NCBI GenBank assembly: GCA_027493405.1
Contig: JAOSKV010000047.1
Coordinates: 1-64,000, forward strand
Origin: FEB-22 sp003105195
GTDB taxonomy: Bacteria; Pseudomonadota; Alphaproteobacteria; Rhizobiales; Xanthobacteraceae
DNA: 64,000 bases
Reading direction: 5' to 3'
Positions 31,237 to 40,312 of this stretch are shown piece by piece. A program made the translations under genes and the position numbers. Positions within the stretch are counted from its first letter, which is position 1; the number at the start of each line of letters is the position of its first letter. The notes under the pieces were generated by a model. That model was not told where the DNA came from. It searched no databases and saw only the letters and a list, made by a program, of their open reading frames with translations.

Positions 31237-32887
31237 GATTCGGCCCGGTCCCCCCGCGCGAGGCCGAGGGTGCGGTCGCGGTGCACTCGATCCGCAAGGG
31301 CGATCTGGTGCTCAAGAAGGGCACCCTGATCGGCAAGGCCGAGATCGCCGCGCTGGAGGCGGCCGGCATCGGCGAGGTCGTGGTGGCGCGCGTGGAGACG
31401 GACGACGTCGCCGAGGACGTGGCCGCGGCCGAGATCGCGGCGGCGGTGGCGGGCGAGGGGGTGCGCGTCGACCGCGCCTTCACGGGGCGCGCCAACCTGT
31501 TCGCCGAGGCGGCGGGCGTGCTGGTGGTCGAGAAGGACGCGGTCGACCGGCTCAACGACGTCGACCCCGCGATCACCTTCGCGACGCTGCCGGCCTTCGC
31601 ACCGGTGGTCGCCGGCAAGATGGTCGCGACCGTGAAGATCATTCCCTTCGCGGTGCCGCGCGCCGCGCACGCGGCGGCGCTCGCGGTCGCGCGCGCGCCC
31701 GCGCGCCGATGGTGCGGCTGGCGCCGTTCCGCGTGCGCAAGGTGGGCGTCATCTCGACCGTGCTGCCGGGGCTCGCCGACAAGGTGATCGACAAGACGCT
31801 GCGCGTGACCCTCGACCGCCTCGCGCCCGCCGGCGCCGCCATCGTGGCCGAGCGGCGCGTGCCGCACGAGACCGCGGCGCTCGCGCGCGCGCTCGCCGAG
31901 GTGCTCGACGCCGGCGCCGAGCTGGTCGTGGTGTTCGGCGCCTCCGCGATCGCGGACCGGCGCGACGTGATCCCGGCCGCCGTCGAGGCGGTCGGCGGCC
32001 GGATCGAGCACCTCGGCATGCCGGTCGACCCCGGCAACCTGCTGCTGGTCGCGACCGCGCGCGGCGCGCCGGTGCTGGGCGCGCCCGGCTGCGCGCGCTC
32101 GCCCAAGGAGAACGGCTTCGACTGGGTGCTCACCCGCCTGCTCGCCGGCCTGCCGGTCAGGCGCGCCGACATCACCGGCATGGGCGTCGGCGGCCTCTTG
32201 ATGGAGATCGTCACGCGGCCGCAGCCGCGCGAGGGCGAGGCGGCGGCGGGGCGCCCCATGCCGGGCGTGCCCGATATGGGCAACCATCGAATCGCGGCCG
32301 TGGTGCTCGCCGCCGGTCGGTCGACCCGCATGGGCGGGCCGAACAAGCTCCTGGAGACGGTCGGCGGCAAGCCGCTGGTGCGGATCGCGGTGGAGGCGGC
32401 GCTCGCCTCGCGCGCGCGGCCCGTGATCGTGGTGACCGGCCACCACCGCGAGCGCGTCGAGGCGGCGCTCACGGGCCTCGCCGTCACCCTGGTGCACAAT
32501 CCGGACTATGCCGAGGGGCTCTCGACCTCGCTCAAGGCCGGCATCGGCGCGGTGCCGGCGAGCGCGGACGGCGCCGTCGTCTGCCTCGGCGACATGCCGC
32601 ATGTGAGCGGGCCGCTGATCGACCGGCTGCTCGCGGCCTTCGACCCGGAGCGCGGCACCCTGGTGGTGGTGCCGACGGTCGCGGGCAAGCGCGGCAACCC
32701 GGTGGTCTGGTCGCGCCGCTTCTTCGCCGACCTCGCGACGGTCGAAGGCGACGTCGGCGCGCGCCACCTGATCGGCAGCTATGCCGAGGCCGTCGCCGAG
32801 GTGCCGGTCGAGGACACCGCCGCCTTCGTCGACGTCGACACCCCCGAGGCGCTCGCCAAGGTGAAGGCGGAGTTCGAGCGGACGTAG
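31233..32887 (+). CDS. molybdopterin-binding/NTP-transferase fusion (MocA-like), frameshifted
   Basis: The first part (MRFGPVPPREAEGAVAVHS...) is a MoaB/MogA/MoeA-like molybdopterin-binding domain. The second, from RAPMVRLAPFRVRKVGVIST, continues it and then enters a MobA-like nucleotidyltransferase domain with VVLAAGRSTRMGG and CLGDMPHVS. Such ~535-aa fusions make cytidylylated or otherwise modified cofactor for xanthine-oxidase-type enzymes. The two parts are in different frames, joined near 31690-31710 in an alternating GCGCGC tract. Both sides are well conserved, so a sequencing slip is as likely as a true mutation. Confidence 0.83.
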
Positions 32888-32943
32888 CGTTACCTCTCCT
32901 TAACGGGCGCGCGGCATCATGCGGGGCGCGCGGGGAGTGGGGA

Positions 32944-33318
32944 ATGAGCTTCTTCAGGATCGGTTGGTGCGCGGCGTTGCTCGCCGTCGCGTTCATGGCT
33001 GAGGATGCGCGCGCCGCGGGGGCGCTCGCGATCGGCAAGTGCGGCGCCTTCGGTTATTCCTACGACCACGACAGCGCGCAGGCGGCCGGCCGCAGCGCGC
33101 TCGGCCACTGCAAGGGGCGCCGCTGCCGCGTGGTGACGAGCTTCTCGCGCATGTGCGCGGCCTTCGCGGTCGACGGCGCGAACCCGTGCGGCGCCTTCGG
33201 CTGGGCGACCCGCAAGGGGGGCAAGCTCGCGCTGGCGCAGAACGACGCGCTGCGCCAGTGCTACGGCCACGGCGGGCGCAACTGCATGATCCGCGCCTTC
33301 GTCTGCGACGGGAATTGA
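32944..33318 (+). CDS. secreted DUF4189-like protein
   Basis: A 124-aa protein with a signal peptide (MSFFRIGWCAALLAVAFMAE, cleavage near ARA-AG) and a Cys-rich domain with repeated A..A...AL..C pattern: GAFGYSYDHDSAQAAGRSAL and CGAFGWATRKGGKLALAQ. Three cysteine pairs suggest disulphides. This resembles the DUF4189 family of unknown function, periplasmic or secreted. It is not evidently part of the cox operon, although on the same strand 56 bases downstream. Confidence 0.75.
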   Translation: MSFFRIGWCAALLAVAFMAEDARAAGALAIGKCGAFGYSYDHDSAQAAGRSALGHCKGRRCRVVTSFSRMCAAFAVDGANPCGAFGWATRKGGKLALAQNDALRQCYGHGGRNCMIRAFVCDGN

Positions 33319-33337
33319 CGGGCGCCGCGGCGTCCCA

Positions 33338-33643
33338 TCAACGCAGGCGGCGCGCCTTCCTGATCGCGGCGATGCGCTGGACGTCGGTCGCCTGCAGGTG
33401 CCGGCCGCGCTCGAGGATCTCCAGGGTGTATTCCTCGTACGAGAGGCCGAGGCGCTCGGCCTTGTCGAGGCGGAACAGCATCACGTCCCGGGACACCCCG
33501 CGCCAGGCCTTCCGGTGCGCCGCCTTCCAGCAGACATAGGCGTAAGGGTCGTCCTCGCCCCAGGGCGGCCCGGTCTCGTCGAGCGGCGGCCCCTGGTTGT
33601 GGCCGCGGGGAGGGGGCTCCTGCACGGACGGGCTCTCCTGCAT
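33338..33643 (-). CDS. hypothetical protein with RGHNQGPPL motif
   Basis: A 101-aa cytoplasmic protein. It contains the RGHNQGPPLDE motif, which recurs in many short rhizobial proteins, and the C-terminal half is helical and basic (KAWRGVSRDVMLFRLDKAE, SYEEYTLEILERGRHLQ). Function unknown. The start at 33643 gives MQESPSVQEPPP before the motif. It is divergent from the dehydrogenase gene and convergent with the DUF4189-like gene. Confidence 0.65.
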   Translation of the reverse strand: MQESPSVQEPPPRGHNQGPPLDETGPPWGEDDPYAYVCWKAAHRKAWRGVSRDVMLFRLDKAERLGLSYEEYTLEILERGRHLQATDVQRIAAIRKARRLR

Positions 33644-33713
33644 GGACGAATCGTAGCAAGCTCCATGCCAAGGCGGTGCCGTGTCTCCTGATCCGCCTCT
33701 CGAGGAGCGAAAC

Positions 33714-35546
33714 ATGACGATGCCGGGGCCTCGCGCCGCGCGCTGCGTGATCGCGGCGTTGCTGCTCGTCATGCTCGACCTTGCGGCGCAGGCGCAGTCC
33801 CTCGAGAGCGGCTACCGGCTGGACGGAACGCGATGCGGGGAGGGGCCGCTCGCATTCCCGCGGCTGCCGATCGGGATGCGGGCGGGGATGTGCGCGGGGC
33901 TCGTGGCGAGCCGTGAGGACGGGCTGGTCTTTCCGCGCAGCCTGGTGCAGGTGCCGGGGACGCGCTTCCTCGTGGTGGCCGACATGGGCGGCTGGAGCCC
34001 CGGGCTCGGGCGGCTGCTGCGGCTCGACCCGGAGGCCCCCGAGGGCGCGCGCATCAAGGTGCTGATCGGCGGGCTCGACCTGCCGCACGGCCTCGCGGTC
34101 GGCATCGACCGGCGCATCTATGCCGGCACGGTCGACCGCATCTTCCGCTTCGATCCGCTCGCCGAGGATCCGGCCGCGACCGTGGAGACGATCCTGCGCG
34201 ACCTGCCCGGGCTGAAGCCGCGGCTCTCCGACGGCACGCAGCTCGCGCGCAACCTGCATCCCCTGAAGGCCTTCGTGTTCGACCGGACCGGCCGCCTCTA
34301 CGTGAACGTCGGCGCGCCCAGCGATGCCTGCGCGAAGCGCGCCGCCGAAACGAGGCCCTGCGCCGAGGGCGAGGGCGCGCGGGCGCTGGCCGCGGTCTGG
34401 GCCTTCACGCCGCCGGCGGGCGGGATCTTTCCGACGCTCGCGCCGGGCGAGCCCGGTCCGCCGCACGAGGTCTTCGCGCGCGGCCTGCGCAACTCCATGG
34501 CGCTCGCGGTGCACCGGGACTTCCCGGCGCCGGGCTTCGCTTTCCTGCAGGCCGAGAACGCGCGCGACCTGCCGGACCCGGCGCGGCCGAACGAGGAGAT
34601 CAATGCGCTCGCGGCGGGCCGGCACTACGGCTGGCCCTACTGCTACGATCTCGCGACGCCGGCGCCGGAATATCGCGCGTTCCTGCGCAAGGCCTCGCCC
34701 TATCGCGGCTTCTGCGGCGACCCGCGCCGCCACGCGCGACCGCACACGCTGCTGCCGCCGCATGCCGCGCCGCTCGGCATGCTCTATTATGCGGGCGAAC
34801 GGTTTCCCGAGCTCGCCGGCCGGCTGCTGGTCGCCCTGCACGGCTACCAGCCGACCGGGAGCCGCCTGATCGCCTATGCGGTGGACGCACAGGGCTTCCC
34901 GGTCGTGGCGCCGCCGCCGGTGCGCTACGGCGTGAGCTGCGCGAGGCCGGCGCGCGTCGCTTTCCGCACCGACCGCGAGGTCGCGGCCGCGCCGTTCCAG
35001 GAGCTGGTCGGCGAATGGCACGCGGTGGCCGGCACGCGCCCGCAGGGCGCGCCGGTCGGCCTCGCGGTCGCCGAGGACGGCGCGATCTGGCTCGCCGAGG
35101 ACAAGAACCAGACCATCATCCGCATCGACCGCGATCCGACCGGCGCGACCGTGCGGCTCCCCTGCGGCGGGCGCGGCGCCACGCAGGTCGCGCGGCTCGC
35201 TCAGCGCATCCTGAGGGACGCCGGCGATGCGCGGCGCATCGCGCTGGTGCGCGCGCGCGTGATCGAGCCGCATTGCAGGGGATGCCATGCGGATTTCGGC
35301 CTCGCGCCCGGCATGAGCGAGGCCGCGAAGGACCGCGCGGTGCTCGCCTTCATGCTCGCACAGGACGGCTGGATCGCCCCCGGCGACGCGGCGGCGGGAC
35401 GGCTGCATGCCCGCCTCTGGGGCAAGGGCGCCGAGAAGGTGATGCCCGCCAACGGCCGCGAGCTCGTCGCCGGCGACACCGCCTATCGCGCGGCGCTGGA
35501 AGCGCTGGACGAGCTGGTGACGCGGATGCGGCCCGTGCGGAGATAG
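33714..35546 (+). CDS. PQQ-type sorbosone/glucose dehydrogenase-like protein with C-terminal haem c motif
   Basis: A 610-aa exported protein: signal peptide (CVIAALLLVMLDLAAQAQS), then a beta-propeller of the glucose/sorbosone dehydrogenase type (FARGLRNSMALAVH, NEEINALAAGRHYGWPYC), and a C-terminal segment with one CRGCH (CxxCH) haem-binding motif near residue 520. This suggests periplasmic sugar or aldose oxidation with electron transfer to its own haem. The GAGGAGCGAAAC leader supports the start at 33714 (MTMPGP). PQQ dependence is known for the family, but the substrate here is not. Confidence 0.8.
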   Translation: MTMPGPRAARCVIAALLLVMLDLAAQAQSLESGYRLDGTRCGEGPLAFPRLPIGMRAGMCAGLVASREDGLVFPRSLVQVPGTRFLVVADMGGWSPGLGRLLRLDPEAPEGARIKVLIGGLDLPHGLAVGIDRRIYAGTVDRIFRFDPLAEDPAATVETILRDLPGLKPRLSDGTQLARNLHPLKAFVFDRTGRLYVNVGAPSDACAKRAAETRPCAEGEGARALAAVWAFTPPAGGIFPTLAPGEPGPPHEVFARGLRNSMALAVHRDFPAPGFAFLQAENARDLPDPARPNEEINALAAGRHYGWPYCYDLATPAPEYRAFLRKASPYRGFCGDPRRHARPHTLLPPHAAPLGMLYYAGERFPELAGRLLVALHGYQPTGSRLIAYAVDAQGFPVVAPPPVRYGVSCARPARVAFRTDREVAAAPFQELVGEWHAVAGTRPQGAPVGLAVAEDGAIWLAEDKNQTIIRIDRDPTGATVRLPCGGRGATQVARLAQRILRDAGDARRIALVRARVIEPHCRGCHADFGLAPGMSEAAKDRAVLAFMLAQDGWIAPGDAAAGRLHARLWGKGAEKVMPANGRELVAGDTAYRAALEALDELVTRMRPVRR

Positions 35547-35569
35547 GGAGCCGCGATTTCGAACTTCAC

Positions 35570-35620
35570 GCCGTCGCCCTTCGAGGGCCGGCTGCGCCGG
35601 CCCCCGCAGGATGACGATGA
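35570..35620. repeat. short palindromic intergenic repeat
   Basis: Contains GGGCCGGCTGCGCCGGCCC flanked by CGTCGCCCTTCGA and AGGATGACGATGAG. A related sequence (CGTCGCCCTTCGAGGCCGGC) occurs near 4350. It sits between two convergent genes. Confidence 0.55.
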
Positions 35621-35640
35621 GACGATGGGTCGCGCGCCAC

Positions 35641-36075
35641 TCACGTCTCGGGCGGGAGCACGACGCAGAACAGGGTGCCTTTCGGATAGATCGCGTTCGC
35701 CTTCGGGAAGCAGACATGGGCGCCGCCGTCGGGGGCGGTGACCTTCTGGATCACGTCCTGCGGCACCGGTGTCCATTCGCCCTCCACCAGCACCTCGTAG
35801 CCGCGGTCGGTCATGCGCGACTGGGTCGGCACGCAGTCGTTGAGATTGCAGCAGCTGGTCTTGTTGTCCTTGCGCTTGAGCCGCGAGTAGAAGCTCTCGT
35901 GCCAGCCCTCGTGGCCGACGCCGTGATAGCCCCGGTAGTCCGGACTCGCCGATCCCGGGCTGTCTCCGCGGTGGCCCTGGTGGGCGTGATGCTCCTGGGC
36001 GGGTGCCGGCTGCAGCGCGAGCAGCACGCCGATGGCGGCCAGCGTGACGATGGTCTCGATGCGGCTGATGAGCAT
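35641..36075 (-). CDS. secreted Cys-rich hypothetical protein (paralogue of the 41.0-kb gene)
   Basis: A 144-aa protein with an N-terminal signal (MLISRIETIVTLAAIGVLLA, then APAQ-EHHAHQ), a His-rich stretch and a conserved domain: FYSRLKRKD, SCCNLNDCVPTQSR, YEVLVEGEWTPVP, DGGAHVCFPK and YPKGTLFCVVLPPE. Five cysteines and many histidines suggest a periplasmic, perhaps metal-binding, protein. No family name recognised. The paralogue at 41042 shares the whole domain, roughly two-thirds identical by eye. The ATG at 36075 was chosen because it opens the signal peptide. Confidence 0.75.
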   Translation of the reverse strand: MLISRIETIVTLAAIGVLLALQPAPAQEHHAHQGHRGDSPGSASPDYRGYHGVGHEGWHESFYSRLKRKDNKTSCCNLNDCVPTQSRMTDRGYEVLVEGEWTPVPQDVIQKVTAPDGGAHVCFPKANAIYPKGTLFCVVLPPET

Positions 36076-36387
36076 GGTCGACAAGCCTCCTCGCTCGCGG
36101 CACGCAGGCGTGCCGTCGTGGGTCGCGATCCGCAGACCTGCGCGGAGCGCGACTCGCATCGCCCGTGCGGGACGATGCATGAGGAGTCGGTTCGGACCGG
36201 ACGAGCCGGGTGATCTCCGTCGGCAGGACGATCGCTCCCTCAACGATGAGCGCGCGTCCATGTTCCCTACCGACATGCACGCGGCGCGTGCGAGTTCGCG
36301 GCTCGCCTTTTCGCCGGGTTTGCGGGTACGGTTCGGAAAATTCCGCTAGTCTCGGGCTGGATTCTGCACGTTTCCGGGGACCCTCTC
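36076..36387. other. divergent intergenic region, no gene seen
   Basis: About 310 bases between the secreted-protein gene (leftward) and the methyltransferase gene (rightward). No convincing promoter motif, operator or RNA was recognised. Open frames here lack any protein-like character. Confidence 0.5.
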
Positions 36388-37230
36388 ATGAATGTCCGGA
36401 TCGATTCGGCGGTCGACTTCTACGAGCGCCATCCGATCTCCTGCGAGATCATCCTGGCCAAGCTCGAATCGTCGCGCGGGCATCTCGAGGGGCTCGCGCC
36501 CGAGGAGCTGTTCGCGCACGACCAGGACCATTATGGAGGGCTCGCCGCCAACGACGCGCTGGCGGCATGCGCGGGCATCCGCGAGGGCTCGCGCGTCGCC
36601 GATTTCTGCGCCGGGCTCGGCGGTCCCGCGCGCCATCTCGCGCACCGCTACGGCGCGATCGTCACGGGCATCGAGCTCACGCCTGCGCGCGTGCGGGGCG
36701 CCGCGGAGCTCACCCGCCGCGTCGGCCTCGCGGCGCGCGTGCGCGTGATCGCGGGCGACGTCATGCATGTGCCGCTCGCCGACGCGAGCCACGACGCGGT
36801 GATCAGCCAGGAGGCGCTGCTGCACGTGCCCGACAAGGCGCGCGCGCTCGCCGAGGCGTTCCGGGTCCTCGTGCCGGGCGGGCGCCTCGCGTTCACGGAC
36901 TGGGTCGCGCACCGGCCGCTCTCGGAGGCCGACAAGGCGCTCCTGTGGCAGGGCATGGCGGTGCGCGATCTCTACGGGCTCGACGCCTATGCGAGGCTCG
37001 TGGAGGCGGCGGGCTTCGCGGTCGAGTCGGTCGAGGACCTCACGCGCGACTGGGCCGAGATCCTGCAGGCGCGGCTCGCCATGTACCGCAGGCTGCGCGG
37101 CGAGGCGCAGGCGAGCGGGACGCCCGCCGGCCACGACGCCTTCTACGAGAGCTACGTGCGCTTCGTCGAGCTGGTCGCCGACGGCGCGCTCGGCGGCGGC
37201 CGCTTCGCGGCGCGCAAGCCCGTCACGTAG
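36388..37230 (+). CDS. SAM-dependent methyltransferase
   Basis: A 280-aa class I methyltransferase. Motif I is VADFCAGLGGPARHLAH (residues ~69-85), followed by GIELTPARVRGAAEL, GDVMHVPLADASHDAV (post-motif II) and FRVLVPGGRLAFTDWV (motif III). The arrangement resembles small-molecule N-methyltransferases (sarcosine/phosphoethanolamine type), but the substrate is not deducible. It ends only 2 bases from the convergent YihY-like gene. Confidence 0.82.
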   Translation: MNVRIDSAVDFYERHPISCEIILAKLESSRGHLEGLAPEELFAHDQDHYGGLAANDALAACAGIREGSRVADFCAGLGGPARHLAHRYGAIVTGIELTPARVRGAAELTRRVGLAARVRVIAGDVMHVPLADASHDAVISQEALLHVPDKARALAEAFRVLVPGGRLAFTDWVAHRPLSEADKALLWQGMAVRDLYGLDAYARLVEAAGFAVESVEDLTRDWAEILQARLAMYRRLRGEAQASGTPAGHDAFYESYVRFVELVADGALGGGRFAARKPVT

Positions 37231-37232
37231 GG

Positions 37233-38210
37233 CTACTGCGGCGCGCCGATGGTGTCGGCCATGGTGGCGCCGCGGGACCCGAGGGGCCGGGGCGGGCCTT
37301 CGGTGGTGTCGCGGGCGGTCTGGTGCTCGATCTCGGCGTTGAGCTTGGCGCCGACCAGGATGACGATGGTCGAGATCCACATCCAGGTCATGAAGCCGAT
37401 GACGGCGCCGAGCGAGCCGTAGGTCTTGTTGTAGCTGCCGAAGTTCTCCGCGTACCACGAGAAGGCGAGGGAGGCGACGAGCCACAGCAGCGCGGCGAGC
37501 GCGCTGCCAGGGCTGATCCATGTCCACTGCGGCTCGTCGCGGCTCGGCCCGTAGCGATAGACGAGGGCGATCGCGAGGCTCGCCACGAGGAGCAGCGCGG
37601 GCCAGCGGCCGATTCGCAGCAGGAGCTCGGTGCCGCGCGAAAGGCCGACATACTCCAGCGCCACCGGCAGGACCGTGATGACGACGATCGCCGTGAGCAT
37701 GAACGCGATGGTGCCGAGCGTGAAGGCCAGCGAGAGCGCATTGAGGGCGATGAAGCCGCGCTTCTCGCGCTCGTGGTAGACGACGTTGAGCGCGTCGAAC
37801 AGCGCCTTCATGCCGCCGTTCGCGCTCCACAGCGAGATCGCCAGGCTGGCGATCATGGCGAGGCCGAGCCGCTGCTGCGGCTGGGCGGTCAGGCGCTCGA
37901 CCTCGCCGCGAATGATCTCGAGCCCGCCGCCCGGCACGACGCCCGCCATGAGGTCGAGATGCCGGCCGATCGTCACGGGGTCGGCGAACAGGCCGTAGAG
38001 CGCGATCAGCCCGGCGATGCCGGGGAAGATCGCGAGCAGCATGAAGAACACGACGCCGGCCGAGATCGCGAGAATCCGGTCCGCGCCGATGCCGCGATGG
38101 ATGCGCAGCGCGATGTCCTTCCAGCCGCGCGCCGGGATCTCGCCCGGATGCTCGGCGCCGCGGCCGCGACCCGCTTCCTCGCCCGCCACCTGCGGCGCGA
38201 CCGTTGCCAT
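37233..38210 (-). CDS. YihY/BrkB-family membrane protein
   Basis: A 325-aa inner-membrane protein of the YihY/BrkB family (once misnamed RNase BN). It has about six membrane helices after a ~45-residue N-terminal cytoplasmic region, with ISAGVVFFMLLAIFPGIAGLIALYG, FDALNVVYHEREKRGFIALN and LGAVIGFMTWMWISTIVILVGAKLNAEIEHQ. The FP.I/L and GA.LNAE.E motifs are typical. Function unknown in general. It is the last gene of the leftward envelope operon, starting 14 bases after the DUF3618-like gene. Confidence 0.88.
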   Translation of the reverse strand: MATVAPQVAGEEAGRGRGAEHPGEIPARGWKDIALRIHRGIGADRILAISAGVVFFMLLAIFPGIAGLIALYGLFADPVTIGRHLDLMAGVVPGGGLEIIRGEVERLTAQPQQRLGLAMIASLAISLWSANGGMKALFDALNVVYHEREKRGFIALNALSLAFTLGTIAFMLTAIVVITVLPVALEYVGLSRGTELLLRIGRWPALLLVASLAIALVYRYGPSRDEPQWTWISPGSALAALLWLVASLAFSWYAENFGSYNKTYGSLGAVIGFMTWMWISTIVILVGAKLNAEIEHQTARDTTEGPPRPLGSRGATMADTIGAPQ

Positions 38211-38223
38211 CGCGCGCCGACGC

Positions 38224-39090
38224 TCACTCGGCGTCGGCGGGCTCGGCCGCGCGTCGCTGCAGCGCGATGCCGAGCGCGGCGGCGACCGCCAGGGCCGCGG
38301 CGCCGAGCAGGACCTTGTCGCGGTTGTCGTCGAGGGCGTGGGCCGCCTGTTGGGTCGTATCGGCGACCTGCCGCGACGCCCGGTACGCGACCTGGCGAGC
38401 GGTGTGCTGCGCCTCGCTCCAAGCGCCGGCGGCGTCATCCGCCATCTGCGCGGCGCCGTGGCGCACGGCGTCCGCTTGGCCGGCGGCCCGGTCGGACAGG
38501 ATCGCCGCGCCCTCGCGAGCCTCGCCGAGTGCCTGCGACACCCGCCCGGCGGCGGCGACGCTGCGCTCGCGGATCTCGGCCGCGGCCGCCCGAGCGGATT
38601 CGGAGAATTCCTGTGCGCGCTCGCGAGAGGTCGCCGCGATCTCGTGCGCCTGCTCGCGCACGGCCGCGGACAGCTCGCCCGCCTGCTCGCGGAGCCGGCC
38701 GGCGGTTTCCGCGGCACGGGTGACATACGGCGATTCCGGCGCGTCCTGCGGCGTGCGCAACAGGCTGTAGAGCCCGGCGCCGACCAGCACGGTCGCGATC
38801 GGCGGCCGGCGGATGAGGCGCCAGGCGAGGCCGGCCCCGATCGCGAGCACGGCGCCCGGATTGGCGGCGGCCTTGGCCTTGAGCTCGTCGACCATGCCCT
38901 GCAGCGAGGTCTGGACCGAGGCCTTCGCCTTCTCGACCACGGCGTCCTTGGTGTCGAGCGCCTGGGACTTCAGACCCTCGGCGAACGCCGCGAAGGTGGA
39001 CGGCTTGCGCAAGGTGGCGAGATCGCTCGCGAGCCGCGCGCGCGCGGCTTCGACGTCGCGCTCGAGGTCGTTGAGGCTGGGCTCGCTCAT
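38224..39090 (-). CDS. DUF3618-like coiled-coil membrane protein
   Basis: A 288-aa protein. The N-terminus (LNDLERDVEAARARLASDLATLRKP) matches the DUF3618 pattern of a short helix followed by membrane segments. It has hydrophobic stretches near residues 75-105 (AAANPGAVLAIGAGLAW), a long Ala/Glu/Arg-rich coiled coil, and a final membrane helix (VLLGAAALAVAAALGIALQ). This recalls YqjD/ElaB-type ribosome- or envelope-associated proteins. Function unknown. It sits between the two other coiled-coil membrane genes and the YihY gene. Confidence 0.72.
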   Translation of the reverse strand: MSEPSLNDLERDVEAARARLASDLATLRKPSTFAAFAEGLKSQALDTKDAVVEKAKASVQTSLQGMVDELKAKAAANPGAVLAIGAGLAWRLIRRPPIATVLVGAGLYSLLRTPQDAPESPYVTRAAETAGRLREQAGELSAAVREQAHEIAATSRERAQEFSESARAAAAEIRERSVAAAGRVSQALGEAREGAAILSDRAAGQADAVRHGAAQMADDAAGAWSEAQHTARQVAYRASRQVADTTQQAAHALDDNRDKVLLGAAALAVAAALGIALQRRAAEPADAE

Positions 39091-39134
39091 GGCATTCCTC
39101 ATCTGGCGCCGGTTGGGCCCGGCTGGCTGGTCGT

Positions 39135-39920
39135 TCAAATGTCGGAGCCGCGCTTGCCGCCGGGCTTGCCGGGCGGCCGCGCGCCGGCTCGTCCGGCCGT
39201 GCCCTCCTCGTCCTCGCCCGAGAAGGCGCTGCCGAAGCTGCCGGCGACGTCGCGCGCCACGTCCTTCAGGCCGTCGCTGCTCAGGCCGCGCTCCTCGACC
39301 GTGTCGACGAGGCGCTCGCCGGCCGCATAGGTGGCGTCGCGCAACCGTTCGCGGGTCTCGCCGGCGAGGCCGGTGAGCTTCTCGCCGGCGGGACCGAGGG
39401 TGCGCCGCTCGAGCTCGGTCGCCGGGAAGGCGGCTGCCACCGCGGCGCCGGCTGCGAGGCCGGCGAGCGCGACCGCGAGCGGCTGCTCCTGCACGACGTG
39501 GCCGACCGTATCGGACAGGGTCGACTGCGCCCTTTGCGCATAGCGGCGCGACTGCTCGCTCACCGCGCGTCCGGTCTCGGTCGCGTAGTCGCCGGCCGCG
39601 GCCGCATAGGAGGTCGCGGTCTCGGCCACGCGGCCGGTCACGTCGGAGACGCGCCCGCCGACCTCGGAGGCGTAGTCGCGGGCGGACCGTGCGGTGCGCG
39701 AGACGCCCTCGCTCCAACCGCCGTCGCTCTCGCGCATCGTCTCGCCGGCCTCGCCCGGCTGCGCGCGCCGGCCGGAAGGCCGCGAGCCGCCGCGCGCGGC
39801 GGTGCCGCGCAGCAACAGGGCGGCGCCGGCCGCGAGCAGCAACAGGCCCTCGGGGTTGCGCGATACCGCGCCCATGAGCCAGTCGCCGGTTCCGGAGAAT
39901 GATTCTGATCGTCGGCTCAT
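39135..39920 (-). CDS. Ala-rich amphipathic membrane protein of the envelope operon
   Basis: A 261-aa protein beginning MSRRSESFSGTGDWLMGAV. One membrane segment (PEGLLLLAAGAALLLRG) is followed by a long repetitive amphipathic region with Tyr/Ala/Ser spacing (ARDYASEVGGRVSDVTGRV, ATSYAAAAGDYATE), reminiscent of LEA/apolipoprotein-like repeats. A second hydrophobic stretch (PLAVALAGLAAGAAVAAAF) precedes a polar tail. No family recognised. Its 5' end overlaps the holin-like gene by 4 bases. Confidence 0.68.
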   Translation of the reverse strand: MSRRSESFSGTGDWLMGAVSRNPEGLLLLAAGAALLLRGTAARGGSRPSGRRAQPGEAGETMRESDGGWSEGVSRTARSARDYASEVGGRVSDVTGRVAETATSYAAAAGDYATETGRAVSEQSRRYAQRAQSTLSDTVGHVVQEQPLAVALAGLAAGAAVAAAFPATELERRTLGPAGEKLTGLAGETRERLRDATYAAGERLVDTVEERGLSSDGLKDVARDVAGSFGSAFSGEDEEGTAGRAGARPPGKPGGKRGSDI

Positions 39921-40312
39921 GTCAGCTGCTCCTTGGTGGTCGCGATGTCCGCCCTGATCTGCGCGAGCGTGCGGGTCGGCATCAGCTCCTCGCGCGCGTC
40001 CGCGCGGCCGCGCAGGAACGCGAAGGCGGCGCCGGCCGCGAGCACGGCCGCGACGATCAAGCAGGACCAGTGAAGGGGAATGCCGAAGCTCGCGATGGCG
40101 AACACCAGGGCCTGCACCACGAGCAGGGCCGCGACCAGGCCGAGCACGGCGGCGGCCGCCATCCAGACGCCGGCCTGCACCTTGGTCGCGAGCTTGGCGG
40201 AGAGCTCGGCCTTGGCGAGCCGCAGCTCCTTCTGGAACAGGTCGGCGAGGTCGGCCACCACGTCCGAGACGGTGCGCGTCAGCGTCGAGTTCCGCAGCGG
40301 GTCATGCGTCAT
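39917..40312 (-). CDS. phage-holin-superfamily (YqjE-like) membrane protein
   Basis: A 131-aa protein with an amphipathic N-terminus (VADLADLFQKELRLAKAELS) and two membrane helices (VWMAAAAVLGLVAALLVVQA, WSCLIVAAVLAAGAAFAFL). This is the pattern of the holin superfamily III/YqjE proteins encoded in stress-induced operons, not of a real prophage holin; no phage genes are nearby. Start overlaps the preceding gene by 11 bases and its end overlaps the next by 4. Confidence 0.78.
   Translation of the reverse strand: MTHDPLRNSTLTRTVSDVVADLADLFQKELRLAKAELSAKLATKVQAGVWMAAAAVLGLVAALLVVQALVFAIASFGIPLHWSCLIVAAVLAAGAAFAFLRGRADAREELMPTRTLAQIRADIATTKEQLT

Noticed and set aside
35547..35640. Possible small gene between the dehydrogenase and the secreted-protein gene
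   Set aside because: The stretch is a palindromic repeat; no frame has a start, ribosome-binding site and protein-like composition.
39917..40312. Prophage signal from the holin-like gene
   Set aside because: No endolysin, structural or integrase genes are present. The protein fits the YqjE-type chromosomal membrane family and sits in a non-phage operon.
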